64,000 bases of DNA, from contig NZ_JAETWA010000045.1 in the NCBI RefSeq assembly GCF_016774335.1, positions 297,592-361,591 on the forward strand, in the 5' to 3' direction. Positions 1 through 10,574 of the stretch are shown in pieces (positions within the stretch are counted from its first letter, which is position 1; each line of letters opens with the position of its first letter). A program made the translations under genes and the position numbers. The notes beneath the pieces were generated by a model. It had not been told where the DNA came from and searched no databases. It saw only the letters and a list, made by a program, of their open reading frames with translations. This DNA comes from Luteimonas saliphila (lineage in GTDB: Bacteria > Pseudomonadota > Gammaproteobacteria > Xanthomonadales > Xanthomonadaceae).

Positions 1-373
1 GCGCTACATGGGCTGGGCCCGCGAGAACGTGTCCGGAAGCGGCGGCTCGCTGACGGTCAGCCACGACATCGACAGCGCCTACGCCGGCGCCGACGTGGTC
101 TACGCCAAGAGCTGGGGCGCGCTGCCGTACTTCGGCAACTGGGCGCCGGAGAAGCCGATCCGCGACCAGTACCGGCACTTCATCGTCGACGAGGCCAAGA
201 TGGCGCTGACCCGCAACGGCGTGTTCAGCCACTGCCTGCCGCTGCGCCGCAACGTCAAGGCCACCGACGCGGTGATGGATTCGCCCAACTGCATCGCCAT
301 CGACGAGGCCGAGAACCGGCTGCACGTGCAGAAGGCCGTGATGGCCGCGCTGGTGCGCGGCGGTGATTCGTGA
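1..373 (+). CDS. argF': N-acetylornithine carbamoyltransferase, C-terminal part
   Basis: Only the last 123 codons are in the window; the reading frame enters from the left edge at base 2. The enzyme transfers a carbamoyl group to N-acetylornithine, giving N-acetylcitrulline, the step that replaces ordinary ornithine carbamoyltransferase in Xanthomonadales. The piece carries the transcarbamylase motif HCLPLRRNVKATD and the end IDEAENRLHVQKAV, both as in the acetylornithine-specific family. The downstream acetyl-citrulline deacetylase gene (1809-2897) supports this over plain argF. The stop (371-373) lies inside a short repeat (364-384) that recurs inverted in the start region of argG. Confidence 0.88.
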   Translation, partial: RYMGWARENVSGSGGSLTVSHDIDSAYAGADVVYAKSWGALPYFGNWAPEKPIRDQYRHFIVDEAKMALTRNGVFSHCLPLRRNVKATDAVMDSPNCIAIDEAENRLHVQKAVMAALVRGGDS

Positions 374-496
374 TTGGTGATTGGTAAGGGCAAAGGCCGG
401 GACGACGTCCCCGTTCCACATGTTTCATTTCCAGAGATCTTCCCCATGCAGCAGTCCGCTTCATCGAATCACGGATCACGAATCACCAATCACGAG
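364..496. repeat. Inverted pair of GATTGGTGATTCGTG-type repeats around the argF'-argG junction
   Basis: Left arm 364-384 and right arm 465-496 carry the same word family (gattggtgattcgtg) in opposite orientation, about 80 bases apart. The left arm contains the argF' stop codon; the right arm encodes residues 8-17 of ArgG. A second pair of the same family lies at 30698-30738 and 30827-30848. The paired inverted layout resembles REP doublets (REPINs); whether the family is multi-copy genome-wide cannot be seen here. Confidence 0.7.
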
Positions 497-1684
497 TCCC
501 GCGACATCGTCCTCGCCTTCTCCGGCGGACTGGACACCAGCTTCTGCGTGCCCTACCTGCAGGAACGCGGCTGGAACGTGCACACCGTGTTCGCCGACAC
601 CGGCGGGGTCGATGCGGACGAACGCGAGTTCATCGAGAAGCGTGCGGCCGAGCTGGGCGTGGCCAGCCACGTCACCGTCGACGGCGGGCCTGCGATCTGG
701 AGCGGCTTCGTCAAGCCGTTCGTCTGGGCCGGCGAGGGCTACCAGGGCCAGTACCCGCTGCTGGTGTCGGACCGTTACCTGATCGTGGACGCGTCGCTCG
801 CGCGCGCCGCCGAGCTCGGCACCAACGCGATCGCGCATGGCTGCACCGGCATGGGCAACGACCAGGTGCGTTTCGACCTGGCGATCAAGGCCAGCGGCGA
901 TTACCGCATCCTGGCGCCGATCCGCGAGATCCAGAAGGAGCACACCCAGACCCGCGTCTACGAGCAGGCCTACCTGGAGCAGCGCGGTTTCGGCGTGCGC
1001 GCCAAGCAGAAGGCCTACACGATCAACGAGAACCTGCTGGGCGTGACCATGTCCGGCGGCGAGATCGACCAGTGGGAGGCACCGGGCGAGGGCGCGCGCG
1101 GCTGGTGCGCGCCACGCGGCGCCTGGCCGGTCGAGCCGCTGACGGTGAGCCTGCGCTTCGAGCGCGGCGAGGCGGTGGAACTCGACGGCAAGATCCTGCC
1201 GGGCGAACAGATCCTGGCGAAGCTCAATCGCCTCTTCGCCTCGTACGGCGTGGGCCGCGGCATGTACACCGGCGACACCGTGATCGGCCTGAAGGGCCGC
1301 ATCGTCTACGAAGCGCCGGGTCTGGTGGCATTGCTCACCGCGCATCGCGCGCTCGAAGAGGCGGTGCTGAGTAAGCAGCAGAACCGCTTCAAGCCGGAGG
1401 TGGCGCGCAAGTGGGTCGAACTGGTCTACGAGGGCTTCTTCCACGATCCGCTGAAGACCGACCTCGAGGCGTTCCTGGCCTCGTCGCAGCAGCAGGTCAC
1501 GGGCGAGGTGGTGCTGGAGACCCGCGGCGGGCGCGTGGACGCGGTGGCGGTCAAGTCGCCGCACCTGCTGCATTCCACGGGTGCCACCTACGCGCAGTCG
1601 GCCGACTGGGGCGTGGAAGAGGCGGAGGGCTTCATCAAGCTGTTCGGCATGAGCAGCACGCTCTGGGCGGAGGTCAATCGCTGA
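446..1684 (+). CDS. argG: argininosuccinate synthase
   Basis: Joins citrulline and aspartate with ATP to make argininosuccinate, the penultimate arginine step. The 412-residue protein has the ATP-pyrophosphatase loop AFSGGLDTS (residues 24-32), then [14 protein letters not shown] and [14 protein letters not shown], and matches the xanthomonad form closely throughout. I chose ATG 446. An upstream TTG in frame at 374 lies in the repeat after argF' and has no support. Homologues begin only a few residues before the [10 protein letters not shown] segment, so residues 1-18 look like an extra leader; residues 8-17 are encoded by a repeat (465-496) that is the inverted partner of 364-384. The gene sits 72 bases after argF'. 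Confidence 0.95.
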   Translation: MQQSASSNHGSRITNHESRDIVLAFSGGLDTSFCVPYLQERGWNVHTVFADTGGVDADEREFIEKRAAELGVASHVTVDGGPAIWSGFVKPFVWAGEGYQGQYPLLVSDRYLIVDASLARAAELGTNAIAHGCTGMGNDQVRFDLAIKASGDYRILAPIREIQKEHTQTRVYEQAYLEQRGFGVRAKQKAYTINENLLGVTMSGGEIDQWEAPGEGARGWCAPRGAWPVEPLTVSLRFERGEAVELDGKILPGEQILAKLNRLFASYGVGRGMYTGDTVIGLKGRIVYEAPGLVALLTAHRALEEAVLSKQQNRFKPEVARKWVELVYEGFFHDPLKTDLEAFLASSQQQVTGEVVLETRGGRVDAVAVKSPHLLHSTGATYAQSADWGVEEAEGFIKLFGMSSTLWAEVNR

Positions 1685-1698
1685 GGCGCCGGCTTTCC

Positions 1699-1774
1699 GT
1701 CGTCCCGAACGTAGTGGGGGATCTGCTTTGCGCCGGTCCCGCGGGAGGAGATCTCTCACTGCGTTCGAGATGAC
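1699..1774. repeat. Inverted repeat pair of the 'gtcatcccgagcgcagcgag' family
   Basis: Between argG and argE, 1699-1724 and the inverse 1750-1774 are degenerate copies of a repeat that recurs at 13791, 24089, 37112, 43383, 56012, 56287, 56604 and (variant) 63693. The two arms can fold into a long hairpin in the argG-argE transcript. Confidence 0.7.
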
Positions 1775-1808
1775 AAGCTAGAGTCCGCCTGCAGGACGAA
1801 AGAAGACC

Positions 1809-2897
1809 ATGCTCGACAGCATCCTCAAGCACCTCGAAGCCCTGGTGTCCTTCGACACCCGTAATCCGCCGCGGGCGATCGACAGCGGCGGCATCTTCGA
1901 CTACATCCGCGCGCAGCTGCCAGATTTCCGGATCGAAGTCGACGACCACGGCGCTGGCGCGGTGTCGCTGTTCGCCGTTCGTGGCCAGCCGAAGTGCCTG
2001 TTCAACGTGCACCTGGACACGGTGCCGTCCTCGCCGCACTGGAGTGCGGATCCCCACGTGCTGCGGATCGGGAACGATCGCGCGGTCGGGCTCGGCGCCT
2101 GCGACATCAAGGGCGCGGCCGCCGGGCTGATCGCGGCCGCGCAGGCCACGCAAGGCGATGCCGCTTTCCTGTTCACCAGCGACGAGGAAGCCAACGATGC
2201 GCGATGCATCGCCGGCTTCCTGGCGCGCGACCATGGCTTCCGCGATGTGGTGGTCGCCGAACCGACCTCCTGCGAGGCGGTACTCGCCCATCGCGGCATC
2301 AGCGCCGTGCGCATGGCGTTCACGGGCAGGGCGGGGCACGCATCGGGTCCGGGGGCGCTCGACGCCAGCGCGCTGCATCACGCGGTGCGCTGGAGCAGCC
2401 GTGCGCTCGACTTCGTCGGGCTCGAATCGCACCGACGCTTCGGCGGACTGACCGGGCTGCGCTTCAACATCGGCCGGATCGAAGGAGGCATCAAGGCCAA
2501 CGTGATCGCGCCCGCGGCCGAGCTGCGTTTCGGCTTCCGGCCGCTGCCCTCGCACGACATCGAGCAGCTGCACGCGGCGTTCCGCGGTTTCGCCGCGCCG
2601 GATGCGCTCGAAGCCTACGAGGAGACCTTCCGCGGCCCGTCGCTGCCCTCGGGCGATGTCGCCGTAGCGGAGGATCGCCGGCTCGCCGCGCGCGACCTCG
2701 CCGATGAGCTCGGCCTGCCGGTCGGCAACGCCGTGGACTTCTGGACCGAGGCCTCGCTGTTCTCCCGTGCCGGGCTCAACGCCCTCGTCTTCGGTCCGGG
2801 CGACATCGCCCAGGCGCATACGGCCGACGAATGGGTCTCGCTCGAACAACTGCAACGCTACGCCGGCATCGTCGGCCGCATCCTCGGATCCGCATGA
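1809..2897 (+). CDS. argE': N-acetyl-L-citrulline deacetylase (M20 family, ArgE type)
   Basis: Removes the acetyl group from N-acetylcitrulline to give citrulline for argG; a cytosolic, metal-dependent amidohydrolase. The 362-residue product shows M20 features: [11 protein letters not shown] (metal His and catalytic Asp), [11 protein letters not shown] (bridging Asp), FTSDEEA (catalytic Glu pair), EPTSC and a late metal His in QAHTADEWV. The family cannot by itself separate acetylornithine from acetylcitrulline as substrate; the neighbouring acetylornithine carbamoyltransferase points to the latter. Its TGA overlaps the ATG of the next gene (ATGA at 2894-2897), so the two are probably translationally coupled. 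Confidence 0.88.
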   Translation: MLDSILKHLEALVSFDTRNPPRAIDSGGIFDYIRAQLPDFRIEVDDHGAGAVSLFAVRGQPKCLFNVHLDTVPSSPHWSADPHVLRIGNDRAVGLGACDIKGAAAGLIAAAQATQGDAAFLFTSDEEANDARCIAGFLARDHGFRDVVVAEPTSCEAVLAHRGISAVRMAFTGRAGHASGPGALDASALHHAVRWSSRALDFVGLESHRRFGGLTGLRFNIGRIEGGIKANVIAPAAELRFGFRPLPSHDIEQLHAAFRGFAAPDALEAYEETFRGPSLPSGDVAVAEDRRLAARDLADELGLPVGNAVDFWTEASLFSRAGLNALVFGPGDIAQAHTADEWVSLEQLQRYAGIVGRILGSA

Positions 2898-4216
2898 ACA
2901 TCGACGCCAACCGGCAGACCCGGCAGACCATCGTGCGCCTGCTCTCGAGCATGGCCAGCGCGAAGGAGATCAGCCAGTACCTCAAGCGCTTCTCGCAGGT
3001 CGACGCCAAGCGCTTCGCCGTCGTCAAGGTCGGCGGCGCGGTGTTGCGCGACGACCTCGAAGCGCTGACCTCGTCGCTGACGTTCCTGCAGGAGGTCGGC
3101 CTGACGCCGATCGTCCTGCACGGCGCCGGGCCGCAGCTCGACACGGAACTGGCGGCTGCAGAGATCGGCAAGCAGACCGTCAACGGCCTGCGCGTGACCT
3201 CGCCCGAGGCCCTGGCGATCGTTCGCCGCGTGTTCCAGGCTTCCAATCTCGCGCTGGTCGAGGCGTTGCAGCAGGGCGGCGCGCGCGCGACCTCGATCAC
3301 CGGCGGCGTGTTCGAGGCCGACTACCTCGACCGCGACACCTACGGCCTGGTGGGCGAGGTGAAGACGGTGAACCTGGCGCCGATCGAGGCCAGCCTGCAG
3401 GCCAGCTCGATCCCGGTCATCGCCAGCCTGGGCGAGACGCCAGGCGGGCAGATCCTCAACATCAACGCCGATTTCGCCGCCAACGAGCTGGTGCGCGTGC
3501 TGCAGCCGTACAAGATCATCTTCCTCACCGGCACCGGCGGTCTGCTGGATGCGGACGGACAGGTGATCGACTCGATCAACCTGTCAAGCGAATACGAGCA
3601 CCTGATGCAGCAGCCGTGGATCAACGGCGGGATGAAGGTGAAGATCGAGCAGATCAAGGACCTGCTCGACCACCTGCCGCTGGAATCCTCGGTCTCCATC
3701 ACCCGCCCGGCCGACCTGGCCAAGGAGCTGTTCACGCACAAGGGCTCGGGCACGCTGGTCCGGCGCGGCGAGAAGGTGCTGCGCGGCGCGCACTGGGACG
3801 CGTTCGACCGCGACCGGCTGCGCGGCCTGATCGAGCGCAGTTTCGGCCGGCGCCTGGCGCCCGATTACTTCGAGCGCACGACGCTGCTGCGCGCCTACGT
3901 CAGCGAGAACTATCGCGCCGCGGTGATCCTCACCGATGGCGACGGCATGGTCTATCTCGACAAGTTCGCGGTGCTCGACGATGCCCAGGGCGAGGGGCTG
4001 GGTCGCGCGGTCTGGAACGTGATGCGCGACGAGACGCCGCAGCTGTTCTGGCGTTCGCGCCACAACAACCAGATCAACATCTTCTACTACGCCGAGTCCG
4101 ACGGCTGCTACAAGCAGGAGAAATGGAAAGTGTTCTGGTACGGCATCGACGCCTTCCCCGACATCGAGCGCTGCGTGGCGCATTGCGCGACGCGCCAGCC
4201 GACGCTGCTGGACTGA
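2894..4216 (+). CDS. argB: bifunctional acetylglutamate kinase / N-acetylglutamate synthase
   Basis: A 440-residue fusion: an amino-acid-kinase domain (about residues 1-290; [11 protein letters not shown] and [10 protein letters not shown] near the start, [22 protein letters not shown]) followed by a GNAT acetyltransferase domain (about 300-440; [24 protein letters not shown]). It would make acetylglutamate and then phosphorylate it, the first two arginine steps. This bifunctional form is established for Xanthomonadales and resembles the mitochondrial vertebrate synthase. I chose ATG 2894 because it overlaps the argE' stop; the open frame upstream is argE' sequence in another frame. No separate argA is needed. 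Confidence 0.93.
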   Translation: MNIDANRQTRQTIVRLLSSMASAKEISQYLKRFSQVDAKRFAVVKVGGAVLRDDLEALTSSLTFLQEVGLTPIVLHGAGPQLDTELAAAEIGKQTVNGLRVTSPEALAIVRRVFQASNLALVEALQQGGARATSITGGVFEADYLDRDTYGLVGEVKTVNLAPIEASLQASSIPVIASLGETPGGQILNINADFAANELVRVLQPYKIIFLTGTGGLLDADGQVIDSINLSSEYEHLMQQPWINGGMKVKIEQIKDLLDHLPLESSVSITRPADLAKELFTHKGSGTLVRRGEKVLRGAHWDAFDRDRLRGLIERSFGRRLAPDYFERTTLLRAYVSENYRAAVILTDGDGMVYLDKFAVLDDAQGEGLGRAVWNVMRDETPQLFWRSRHNNQINIFYYAESDGCYKQEKWKVFWYGIDAFPDIERCVAHCATRQPTLLD

Positions 4217-4219
4217 GCG

Positions 4220-4831
4220 ATGGCCGGCAACGAACATCCTTCCGCATGGCGCAGCGTGCCGAGGCTGGTCGGGCGCCATGCCGTGCTCGAACCGATGGAC
4301 ACGGGGCACGTCGCGGGCCTGCGCGCGGCAGTGGAAGGAAGCGGCCTCGATCGGCTCTGGTACACCCACGTGCCGGCGCCGGCGCAGGTCGCCGGCTATG
4401 TCGACCAGGTGCTGGCCGCACGCCAGGCCGGGCGCGTCCTGCCGTTCACGGTGCGCGATGCCCACGGCGACATCGTCGGCAGCACGCGCTTCTATGGCCT
4501 GGAGCCCGAGGTCCCGAAGCTGCTGATCGGCTACACCTGGTACGCAACGCGCGTGCAGCGCACCGGCGTGAACAGCGAATGCAAGCTGATGCTGCTCGAA
4601 CATGCTTTCGAGACCCTGGGCTGCGTGAACGTGAGTTTCGAGACCAGCTGGTTCAACCATGCCTCGCGCGCGGCGATCGCCCGGCTCGGCGCGAAACAGG
4701 ACGGCGTGCTGCGCAACGCCAAGCGCCACGTCGACGGTTCGCTGCGCGACACCGTGGTGTTCTCGATCCTCGACGGCGAATGGCCGGCCGTGCGCCGGCA
4801 CCTGCGTTTCCGCCTGGAATCCCACGCATGA
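4220..4831 (+). CDS. GNAT-family N-acetyltransferase (RimJ/RimL-like)
   Basis: A 203-residue single-domain acetyltransferase. The N-terminal strand [20 protein letters not shown], the FYGLEPEV and LIGYTWYA strands, and the helix [16 protein letters not shown] followed by [20 protein letters not shown] are the usual layout of the RimJ/RimL-type branch that acetylates amino groups of proteins or small molecules. The substrate is not evident. It lies 3 bases after the argB/A fusion and its TGA overlaps the argC start (ATGA), so it is embedded in the arginine operon; a role in acetylated intermediates is possible but unproven. A protein N-terminal acetyltransferase carried along by the operon is the alternative. 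Confidence 0.85.
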   Translation: MAGNEHPSAWRSVPRLVGRHAVLEPMDTGHVAGLRAAVEGSGLDRLWYTHVPAPAQVAGYVDQVLAARQAGRVLPFTVRDAHGDIVGSTRFYGLEPEVPKLLIGYTWYATRVQRTGVNSECKLMLLEHAFETLGCVNVSFETSWFNHASRAAIARLGAKQDGVLRNAKRHVDGSLRDTVVFSILDGEWPAVRRHLRFRLESHA

Positions 4832-5781
4832 GCCACGCACCCGTTTCCCTCGGCATCGTCGGCGCGCGCGGCCACACCGGCCGCGAGCTGATCCGGCTGG
4901 TGGCCGCGCATCCGCGCTTCGCGCTGGCGTTCGTGTCGTCGCGCGAACTCGACGGGCAGCGCGTCGATGCGCACGACGACGGTTACACCGGCGACCTGCG
5001 CTTCGAATCGCTGGCCGCCGATGCGGTCGCGGCCAAGGCGGCCGACGCCGTCGTGCTGGCGCTGCCCAATGGCAAGGCCGCGCCCTTCGTCGCCGCACTG
5101 GACGCGGCGAGGCCGGAGACGGTGATCGTCGACCTGTCCGCCGACTACCGCTTCGACGAAAGCTGGCATTACGGCCTGCCGGAACTCACACGCGGCCGCC
5201 ATGCGGGCCGGAAACGGATCAGCAACCCGGGCTGCTACGCGACCGCGATGCAGCTGGCGATCGCACCGGTGCTCGATCGGCTGGCCGGTCCGCCCCAGTG
5301 CTTCGGCGTGTCCGGCTACTCGGGCGCGGGCACGACGCCGTCCGACAAGAACAATATCGAGCTGCTTCGCGACAACCTGATGCCCTACGCGCTGGTCGGG
5401 CACATGCACGAGCGCGAAGTATCGCGCCAGCTGGGCAGGCCGGTGGACTTCATGCCGCATGTCGCGCCGCACTTCCGCGGCATCACCATGACCGTGAACC
5501 TGCACCTGTCGGAGCCGGTGGAGCTCGCGACGGTGCGCGCGCTGTACCGCGAGCGCTATGCCGGCGAGCCGCTGGTGCGCATCGTCGACGAGGCGCCGTG
5601 GGTCAGCCGGATCGCCGGCCGGCACGGCGTCGAGATCGGTGGCTTCGCGGTGGGCGCGGACGGCCGGCGACTGGTGGTGGTGGCCACGCTCGACAACCTG
5701 CTCAAGGGCGCCGCGACGCAGGCGATGCAGAACCTCAACCTCGCCTTCGGCTTCGACGAGATGACTGCGATTCCCGGATAG
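4828..5781 (+). CDS. argC: N-acetyl-gamma-glutamyl-phosphate reductase
   Basis: NADPH-dependent reduction of acetylglutamyl phosphate to the semialdehyde, third arginine step. The 317-residue protein has the dinucleotide-binding start [18 protein letters not shown], the active-site Cys in [14 protein letters not shown], and [18 protein letters not shown]. The start ATG 4828 overlaps the GNAT stop codon. The open frame extends a further 2.1 kb upstream, but that part is a shadow of argE' and argB. Length fits the short argC type of this family. A 116-base gap separates it from argH. Confidence 0.95.
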   Translation: MSHAPVSLGIVGARGHTGRELIRLVAAHPRFALAFVSSRELDGQRVDAHDDGYTGDLRFESLAADAVAAKAADAVVLALPNGKAAPFVAALDAARPETVIVDLSADYRFDESWHYGLPELTRGRHAGRKRISNPGCYATAMQLAIAPVLDRLAGPPQCFGVSGYSGAGTTPSDKNNIELLRDNLMPYALVGHMHEREVSRQLGRPVDFMPHVAPHFRGITMTVNLHLSEPVELATVRALYRERYAGEPLVRIVDEAPWVSRIAGRHGVEIGGFAVGADGRRLVVVATLDNLLKGAATQAMQNLNLAFGFDEMTAIPG

Positions 5782-5897
5782 GACGGGTACTGGCCGGCAT
5801 CGGAGGCGCGCCGCGACGCTTGCCCGCCGCGCTCCACGATCACCTGGTTGTTGGAACACAATGTGGCGGAGCGCGACCCCGCCCCACGGAGAACAAG

Positions 5898-7190
5898 ATG
5901 TCCGACCTGTTGTGGCAGAAGCCTGGCGTCGAAGTGGACGCGCGGATCCAGCACTTCCTCGCCGGCGACGACGTGGTGCTCGACCGCGAGTTCTTCCTGC
6001 ACGACATCCGCGCCAGCGCCGCGCACGCGCAGGGCCTGCAACGCATCGGTATCCTGTCGAGCGGGGAACTGGCCGGCCTCGAGCGCGAACTCGCGCAGCT
6101 CGGCGACGATTTCCGTTCCGGCGCCTTCGTGCTCGACGAGCGTTACGAGGACGGCCACTCCGCGATCGAGGCGCGGCTCACCGAGCGCCTGGGCGACACC
6201 GGCCGCAAGATCCACGCCGGCCGCAGCCGCAACGACCAGGTGCTGGTGGCCACGCGCCTGTGGCTGAAGGAGAAGCTGGCGCGGGTGTCGTCGCTCTCGC
6301 GCGAGATCGCGAAAGTGGCGCTGGACCGCGCGCAGGCCGAACGCGACCTGCCGATCCCGGGCTACACCCATGTGCAAAGGGCCGTGGTGTCCTCGGCCGG
6401 CATGTGGTGGGCCGGCTGGGCCGAGGCCTTCATCGACGATGCGGTGCGCGCGGCCGACACGCTCGCGCTGGTCGACTGCAATCCGCTCGGCACCGCCGCC
6501 GGCTACGGGGTCAACCTGGCGCTCGACCGCGACCACACCACCACGGCGCTCGGTTTCGGGCGCATGCAGGTTTCGCCGGTCTACGCCCAGCTCTCGCGCG
6601 GCAAGTTCGAGCTGGCCGCGCTGGAGGCGCTCGGCAGCGCCACGCTCGACCTGCGCCGCATCGCCTGGGACCTGTCGCTGTTCACCAGCGCCGAGTTCGG
6701 CTTCGTGGCATTGCCGGCGCAGTACACCACCGGCAGCTCCATCATGCCCAACAAGCGCAATCCCGACGTGATCGAGCTGATGCGAGCCACCCACGCCAGC
6801 GTCGCCGCCGCGCGCACCGAGATCGAGCAGTTGCTATCGCTGCCGTCGGGCTACCACCGCGATCTGCAGGGCTCCAAGGGCGCGATCTTCCACGGCTTCG
6901 GTCGCGGTCTGGCCGCGCTGGAACTGCTGCCGGCGCTGCTGGCCAACCTCGAATGGCGCGAGGACCGGCTGCGCGCCGCGATCGATCCGGGCATGTACGC
7001 CACAGACGTGGCGGTCGAGGCGGCGGTGGCCGGCGTGCCGTTCCGCGAGGCCTATCGGGCCGCGGCCGCCGGTGCCGGTCCGGCCGGAGAGGGACGCACG
7101 CCGGAAGCCAGCCTGGCCGCGCGCGTCTCGCCCGGCGCGGCCGGCGACCTGCGGCTCGATGCGTTGCAGGCACGCTGGGAGGCCTTGTGA
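5898..7190 (+). CDS. argH: argininosuccinate lyase
   Basis: Splits argininosuccinate into arginine and fumarate, the last arginine step. The 430-residue protein has [26 protein letters not shown], and the fumarase/aspartase superfamily signature [12 protein letters not shown] with the catalytic serine. The C-terminal part is a little shorter than the E. coli enzyme. ATG 5898 follows a purine-rich stretch (cggagaacaag). The stop overlaps the GTG start of the small YciI-like gene (GTGA at 7187-7190). The 116-base gap before it may hold a separate promoter; none was convincing. Confidence 0.95.
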   Translation: MSDLLWQKPGVEVDARIQHFLAGDDVVLDREFFLHDIRASAAHAQGLQRIGILSSGELAGLERELAQLGDDFRSGAFVLDERYEDGHSAIEARLTERLGDTGRKIHAGRSRNDQVLVATRLWLKEKLARVSSLSREIAKVALDRAQAERDLPIPGYTHVQRAVVSSAGMWWAGWAEAFIDDAVRAADTLALVDCNPLGTAAGYGVNLALDRDHTTTALGFGRMQVSPVYAQLSRGKFELAALEALGSATLDLRRIAWDLSLFTSAEFGFVALPAQYTTGSSIMPNKRNPDVIELMRATHASVAAARTEIEQLLSLPSGYHRDLQGSKGAIFHGFGRGLAALELLPALLANLEWREDRLRAAIDPGMYATDVAVEAAVAGVPFREAYRAAAAGAGPAGEGRTPEASLAARVSPGAAGDLRLDALQARWEAL

Positions 7191-7456
7191 GCACGCCCGT
7201 GACGCGCTACCTGGTGGTGCTGATGCGGCGACCCGGCTTCGACCAGGCGCTGGTCGCGCCGCACATGGCGTTCCTCGACGAGCTGCGCGGGCAGGGACTG
7301 CTGGAGACGAGTGGCGGTTTCGGCGACGGCAGCGGCGGGGCCTATGTGCTGATCGGGGTCGCCAGTCTCGAAGAGGCAGGGGCAATCGCCGCGCGCGATC
7401 CCCTGGCGATCCATGGCGCCTCGGACGTGACCGTGCACGAATGGATCACGCGCTGA
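7187..7456 (+). CDS. YciI-like small protein
   Basis: An 89-residue protein of the YciI/DGPF type ferredoxin-like fold: [30 protein letters not shown] at the front, an SGGFGD turn, and an alternating strand/helix end ([23 protein letters not shown]) typical of this family, in which a His/Asp pair often lines the cavity. No reaction is established for most members. GTG 7187 is chosen because it overlaps the argH stop. It ends 4 bases before proB, so it bridges the arginine and proline parts of the operon; the conserved placement hints at housekeeping of a reactive intermediate, but that is a guess. Confidence 0.78.
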   Translation: MSTPVTRYLVVLMRRPGFDQALVAPHMAFLDELRGQGLLETSGGFGDGSGGAYVLIGVASLEEAGAIAARDPLAIHGASDVTVHEWITR

Positions 7457-7460
7457 GCCG

Positions 7461-8600
7461 ATGGACGCCCACGCCTTCTCCGAACAGCTTCTTCCGCCCT
7501 GGCGGCGCGCCGTGCTCAAGGTCGGCAGCAGCCTGCTGGCCGCGAACGGGGGTGGCCTGTCGACCGAGTACGCGCAGGCGATCGCGGGATTCGTCGTCGC
7601 CTCGCACGCGATCGGCAGGGAGGTGGTGGTGGTGTCCTCGGGCGCGGTCGCGGCCGGGCGCGCGATCATGCGCGAGCAGCCGCAGGATGGCGCCGAGATG
7701 GCCGAACGCCAGGCGCTCGCCGCGCTGGGCCAGGCGCGCCTGATCGGCTTCTGGCAGGGATTGCTCGACCGCCACGTGGCGCAGGTGCTGCTGACCCACG
7801 ACGACCTGCGCAACCGCCGCCGCTATCTCAACGCGCGAGCCACGCTGTCGGCGCTGCTGCGCCACCGCGCGGTGCCGGTGGTGAACGAGAACGACACGGT
7901 GTCGGTGGACGAGCTCAAGCTCGGCGACAACGACAACCTGGCCGCGATCGTCGCCGCGCTGGTCGACGCCGACGTGCTGTTCATCGCCACCGACATCGAC
8001 GGTCTCTACGACGCCGATCCGCGCCGCAATCCCGATGCGCGTCCGGTGGAAGTGGTGCCGCAACTGACCCCGGCGCTGCTGTCGGCGGCGGGTGGCACCG
8101 GCAGTGCGGCGGGCACGGGTGGGATGCGTACCAAGCTCGAGGCGGCGCAGCGGGCTTCGGCCGCGGGCGTGGCCACGGTACTGTTCAACGGCACCCGGGC
8201 CGACGTGCTGGCGGGGCTTGCGACCGACCGCCTGCGCGGCACCCGCATCCATGCCCTGCGCAGCCGTGTCGCGGTGCGCAAGCACTGGCTGCAGAACGCA
8301 CCGGCCGAACCCGGCGCCATCGTCGTCGACGCGGGCGCGGCCAATGCGCTGGTGGAGAAGGGGGCTTCGTTGCTGCCGGGCGGAGTGGTCACCGCCGAGG
8401 GCGACTTCCGCCGCGGCGACATGGTCGAGATCGTGCAGCGCGACGAGCGCGGCAGCCGCCGCGTCGCGCGCGGGGTCAGCCAGTACTCCGCCGCCGACAT
8501 CCGTCGCGTGGCGCGCCGCCATTCGCGCGAGATCGAGGCGGTACTGGGTTACAGCTACGGCGGTACCGTCATCCACCGCGACGACCTCATGCTGGTGTAG
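7461..8600 (+). CDS. proB: glutamate 5-kinase
   Basis: Phosphorylates glutamate, first step of proline synthesis, normally feedback-inhibited by proline. The 379-residue protein has the kinase domain ([11 protein letters not shown] near the N-terminus, [38 protein letters not shown]) and a C-terminal PUA domain (about residues 285-370; [20 protein letters not shown]). Full length for the family. It lies 4 bases after the YciI-like gene and 76 bases before proA. Confidence 0.95.
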   Translation: MDAHAFSEQLLPPWRRAVLKVGSSLLAANGGGLSTEYAQAIAGFVVASHAIGREVVVVSSGAVAAGRAIMREQPQDGAEMAERQALAALGQARLIGFWQGLLDRHVAQVLLTHDDLRNRRRYLNARATLSALLRHRAVPVVNENDTVSVDELKLGDNDNLAAIVAALVDADVLFIATDIDGLYDADPRRNPDARPVEVVPQLTPALLSAAGGTGSAAGTGGMRTKLEAAQRASAAGVATVLFNGTRADVLAGLATDRLRGTRIHALRSRVAVRKHWLQNAPAEPGAIVVDAGAANALVEKGASLLPGGVVTAEGDFRRGDMVEIVQRDERGSRRVARGVSQYSAADIRRVARRHSREIEAVLGYSYGGTVIHRDDLMLV

Positions 8601-8676
8601 GGAAACATCGCGGCATCGAAAGGGCTTCACCCACGACCCGCCAACGCACCCTGGATCACTTCCTTCCAACCCCGCC

Positions 8677-9933
8677 ATGACCGACATCCGCCAGATCGCC
8701 CTCCGATGCCGCGACGCCGCCCAGGCGGTCGCCGCGTTGCCGACCGACGCCAAGGACGCGATGCTGCACGCGATGGCCGACGCCCTGTTGGCCGACGCGG
8801 CGGCGATCCTCGCCGCGAACGCGCAGGACATGGAGGCTGCGCAGGCCAAGGGGGTGGGACCGGCGATGCTGGATCGCCTGCGACTGGACGACGCCAGACT
8901 CGACGGTATCGCGATGGCCTTGCGCGAGGTCGCTGCGCTGCCCGATCCGGTGGGACAGGTGACGCGACGCGACAGCCGGCCCAACGGCATCGCCGTGGAG
9001 CGCGTGCGCACGCCGCTCGGCGTGGTCGCGATGATCTACGAGGCCAGGCCCAACGTGACTGCGGACGCGGCGGCACTGTGCCTGAAGGCCGGCAACGGCG
9101 TGATCCTGCGCGGCGGCAGCGAGGCGCTCGGTTCCAACCAGGCGATCGCGGCCGCGCTGCAACGGGCGCTGGTCGCCGCCGGAGTGCCGGCCGCCGCATT
9201 GACGATCGTCGAGGATCTTCGTCGCGAGACCATGCTCGAACTGCTGCAGCTCACCGATATCGTCGATCTCGCGATCCCGCGCGGGGGCGAGGGGCTGATC
9301 CGCTTCGTCGCCGAGCACGCGCGGGTGCCGGTGATCAAGCACTACAAGGGCGTCTGCCACCTGTACGTCGATGCCGAAGCGGACCAGGATCTCGCCCTGC
9401 GGCTGCTGGTCGACGGCAAGGTTTCCCGCCCCAGCGCCTGCAATGCGCTGGAGACGCTGCTGGTGCATGCCGACGCCGCCGCGGCCTTCCTGCCGCGTGC
9501 CGCCGCGGCCCTGCGCGGGCATGGCGTCGAGTTGCGCGGCGATGCCGCCACGCGGACGATCGTCGCGGATGTGGGCGAGGCGACCGAAGACGACTACGGT
9601 GCCGAGTACCTCGACCTGGTGATCGCGATCCGGGTGGTCGACTCGCTCGACGCGGCGCTCGCCCACATCCGCCGCCACGGCTCGGACCACACCGAGGTGA
9701 TCGCCACGCGGAATGCCGGGAATGCGGAGAGATTCGTGCAGGCGCTGCGCTCGGCGGTGGTGATGGTCAATGCCTCGTCGCGTTTCAGCGACGGCGGCGA
9801 GCTCGGCCTCGGCGCCGAGATCGGCATCTCCACCACCCGGCTGCATGCCTACGGACCGATGGGCCTGGAGGCGCTGACGGTGGAGCGCTTCGTGGTCCGG
9901 GGCGAGGGACAGACGCGCAACATCCACGCCTGA
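8677..9933 (+). CDS. proA: gamma-glutamyl phosphate reductase
   Basis: NADPH-dependent reductase making glutamate semialdehyde, second proline step. The 418-residue protein belongs to the aldehyde dehydrogenase superfamily; the catalytic Cys sits in [16 protein letters not shown], with [18 protein letters not shown] and [12 protein letters not shown] before it and [10 protein letters not shown] after it. ATG 8677 is used; the open frame upstream is a proB shadow. The ATP-grasp-like complex with ProB passes the unstable phosphate directly in characterised systems. A long non-coding stretch follows. Confidence 0.95.
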   Translation: MTDIRQIALRCRDAAQAVAALPTDAKDAMLHAMADALLADAAAILAANAQDMEAAQAKGVGPAMLDRLRLDDARLDGIAMALREVAALPDPVGQVTRRDSRPNGIAVERVRTPLGVVAMIYEARPNVTADAAALCLKAGNGVILRGGSEALGSNQAIAAALQRALVAAGVPAAALTIVEDLRRETMLELLQLTDIVDLAIPRGGEGLIRFVAEHARVPVIKHYKGVCHLYVDAEADQDLALRLLVDGKVSRPSACNALETLLVHADAAAAFLPRAAAALRGHGVELRGDAATRTIVADVGEATEDDYGAEYLDLVIAIRVVDSLDAALAHIRRHGSDHTEVIATRNAGNAERFVQALRSAVVMVNASSRFSDGGELGLGAEIGISTTRLHAYGPMGLEALTVERFVVRGEGQTRNIHA

Positions 9934-10102
9934 CTCTGAGCGCCGCAAAAAGAAGGATCTTCTCCAATGTAAGGGATACTGACCCGGTTGTCGGAGATTG
10001 GACCCGGGCTTGCGGCCGGGGGTCGTTCCGGGCCGGGGATTGCTACCCGGCTCGGTCAGCCCGCTGCGCGGTCCGGCTCGGCGCAGCGCGCCGGGCGCTC
10101 AC

Positions 10103-10422
10103 GCGGACGCGCGGCTGTGCCGCGCAAGACGTCCGCGCTCGCCCATGGCTGACTCGCCGCCGCAGCGCATCCATGCGCTGCTTTTCGCAACCCCCGACCC
10201 GGAACGCCCATCGGCCAGTCATCTGCCTGGCTTCGAAGGAGCTGGCCACCGGGCCACCGCGGCCAGGGCAACAACGGTGAGCCGCGTCCTGGCGCCCGGG
10301 GATCGCGGCAAGCAAAACATGGATGTTTTGCGCGCGAGTCAGGGCACGATGCCCTGACCGAGCGGAAAGCGATCCCCGGGCGCCGGGGCGCGGCGTCCAT
10401 CCGAAGTCCTGACTGGGACTTC
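10103..10422. other. Structured intergenic element with five or more hairpins
   Basis: The 641 bases after proA (9934-10574) hold no gene I can support. Within them lie, in order: a two-tier stem (gcggac 10103-10108 with 10131-10136, enclosing gcgcggc/gccgcgc at 10109-10125); a perfect 9-bp palindromic stem 10162-10181 followed by cttttcg; a 26-bp inverted repeat (10281-10306 with 10369-10394, 24 of 26 pairs) that encloses two more perfect hairpins, 10312-10331 and 10340-10356; and a 7-bp stem 10403-10422. The nested design suggests a folded RNA or a palindromic mobile repeat. The short open frames across it look spurious. Confidence 0.6.
10162..10185 (+). terminator. Possible intrinsic terminator downstream of proA
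   Basis: Perfect 9-bp stem gcagcgcat/atgcgctgc (10162-10170 and 10173-10181) with a 2-base loop, followed by cttttcg. It is 229 bases after the proA stop and the U-run is short, so it could equally be one hairpin of the surrounding structured element. Confidence 0.35.
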
Positions 10423-10460
10423 CCCATCGCAGACCATTTCTCCCTCACATGGGAGAAGAG

Positions 10461-10494
10461 CCAAAAAGAAGGGACCGGCCTGGCGGCCGGCCCC
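10461..10494 (-). terminator. Intrinsic terminator for the small minus-strand gene
   Basis: Stem ccggcc/ggccgg (10475-10480, 10485-10490), extended by ggg/ccc, with the run ccaaaaagaa on the plus strand, which reads as a U-rich tract on the minus strand. It lies about 80 bases beyond the stop of the gene at 10575-10787. Confidence 0.5.
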
Positions 10495-10574
10495 GAGACG
10501 AATGATCGTTGCCTGGAGAAGGGTGCGCGGTGCTTGCCGCGTACTCGATGAAGTGCCTGTTCCGCGAGTGCCGT

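Noticed and set aside
476..1759. Long minus-strand frame over argG
   Set aside because: Shadow of argG; no recognisable domain.
2704..4827. Frame upstream of argC
   Set aside because: Overlaps argE' and argB in another frame; Arg/Ala-rich shadow.
9998..10357. ORF over the structured element (ATG about 10146)
   Set aside because: It runs through the perfect stems; composition is shadow-like and no family is seen.
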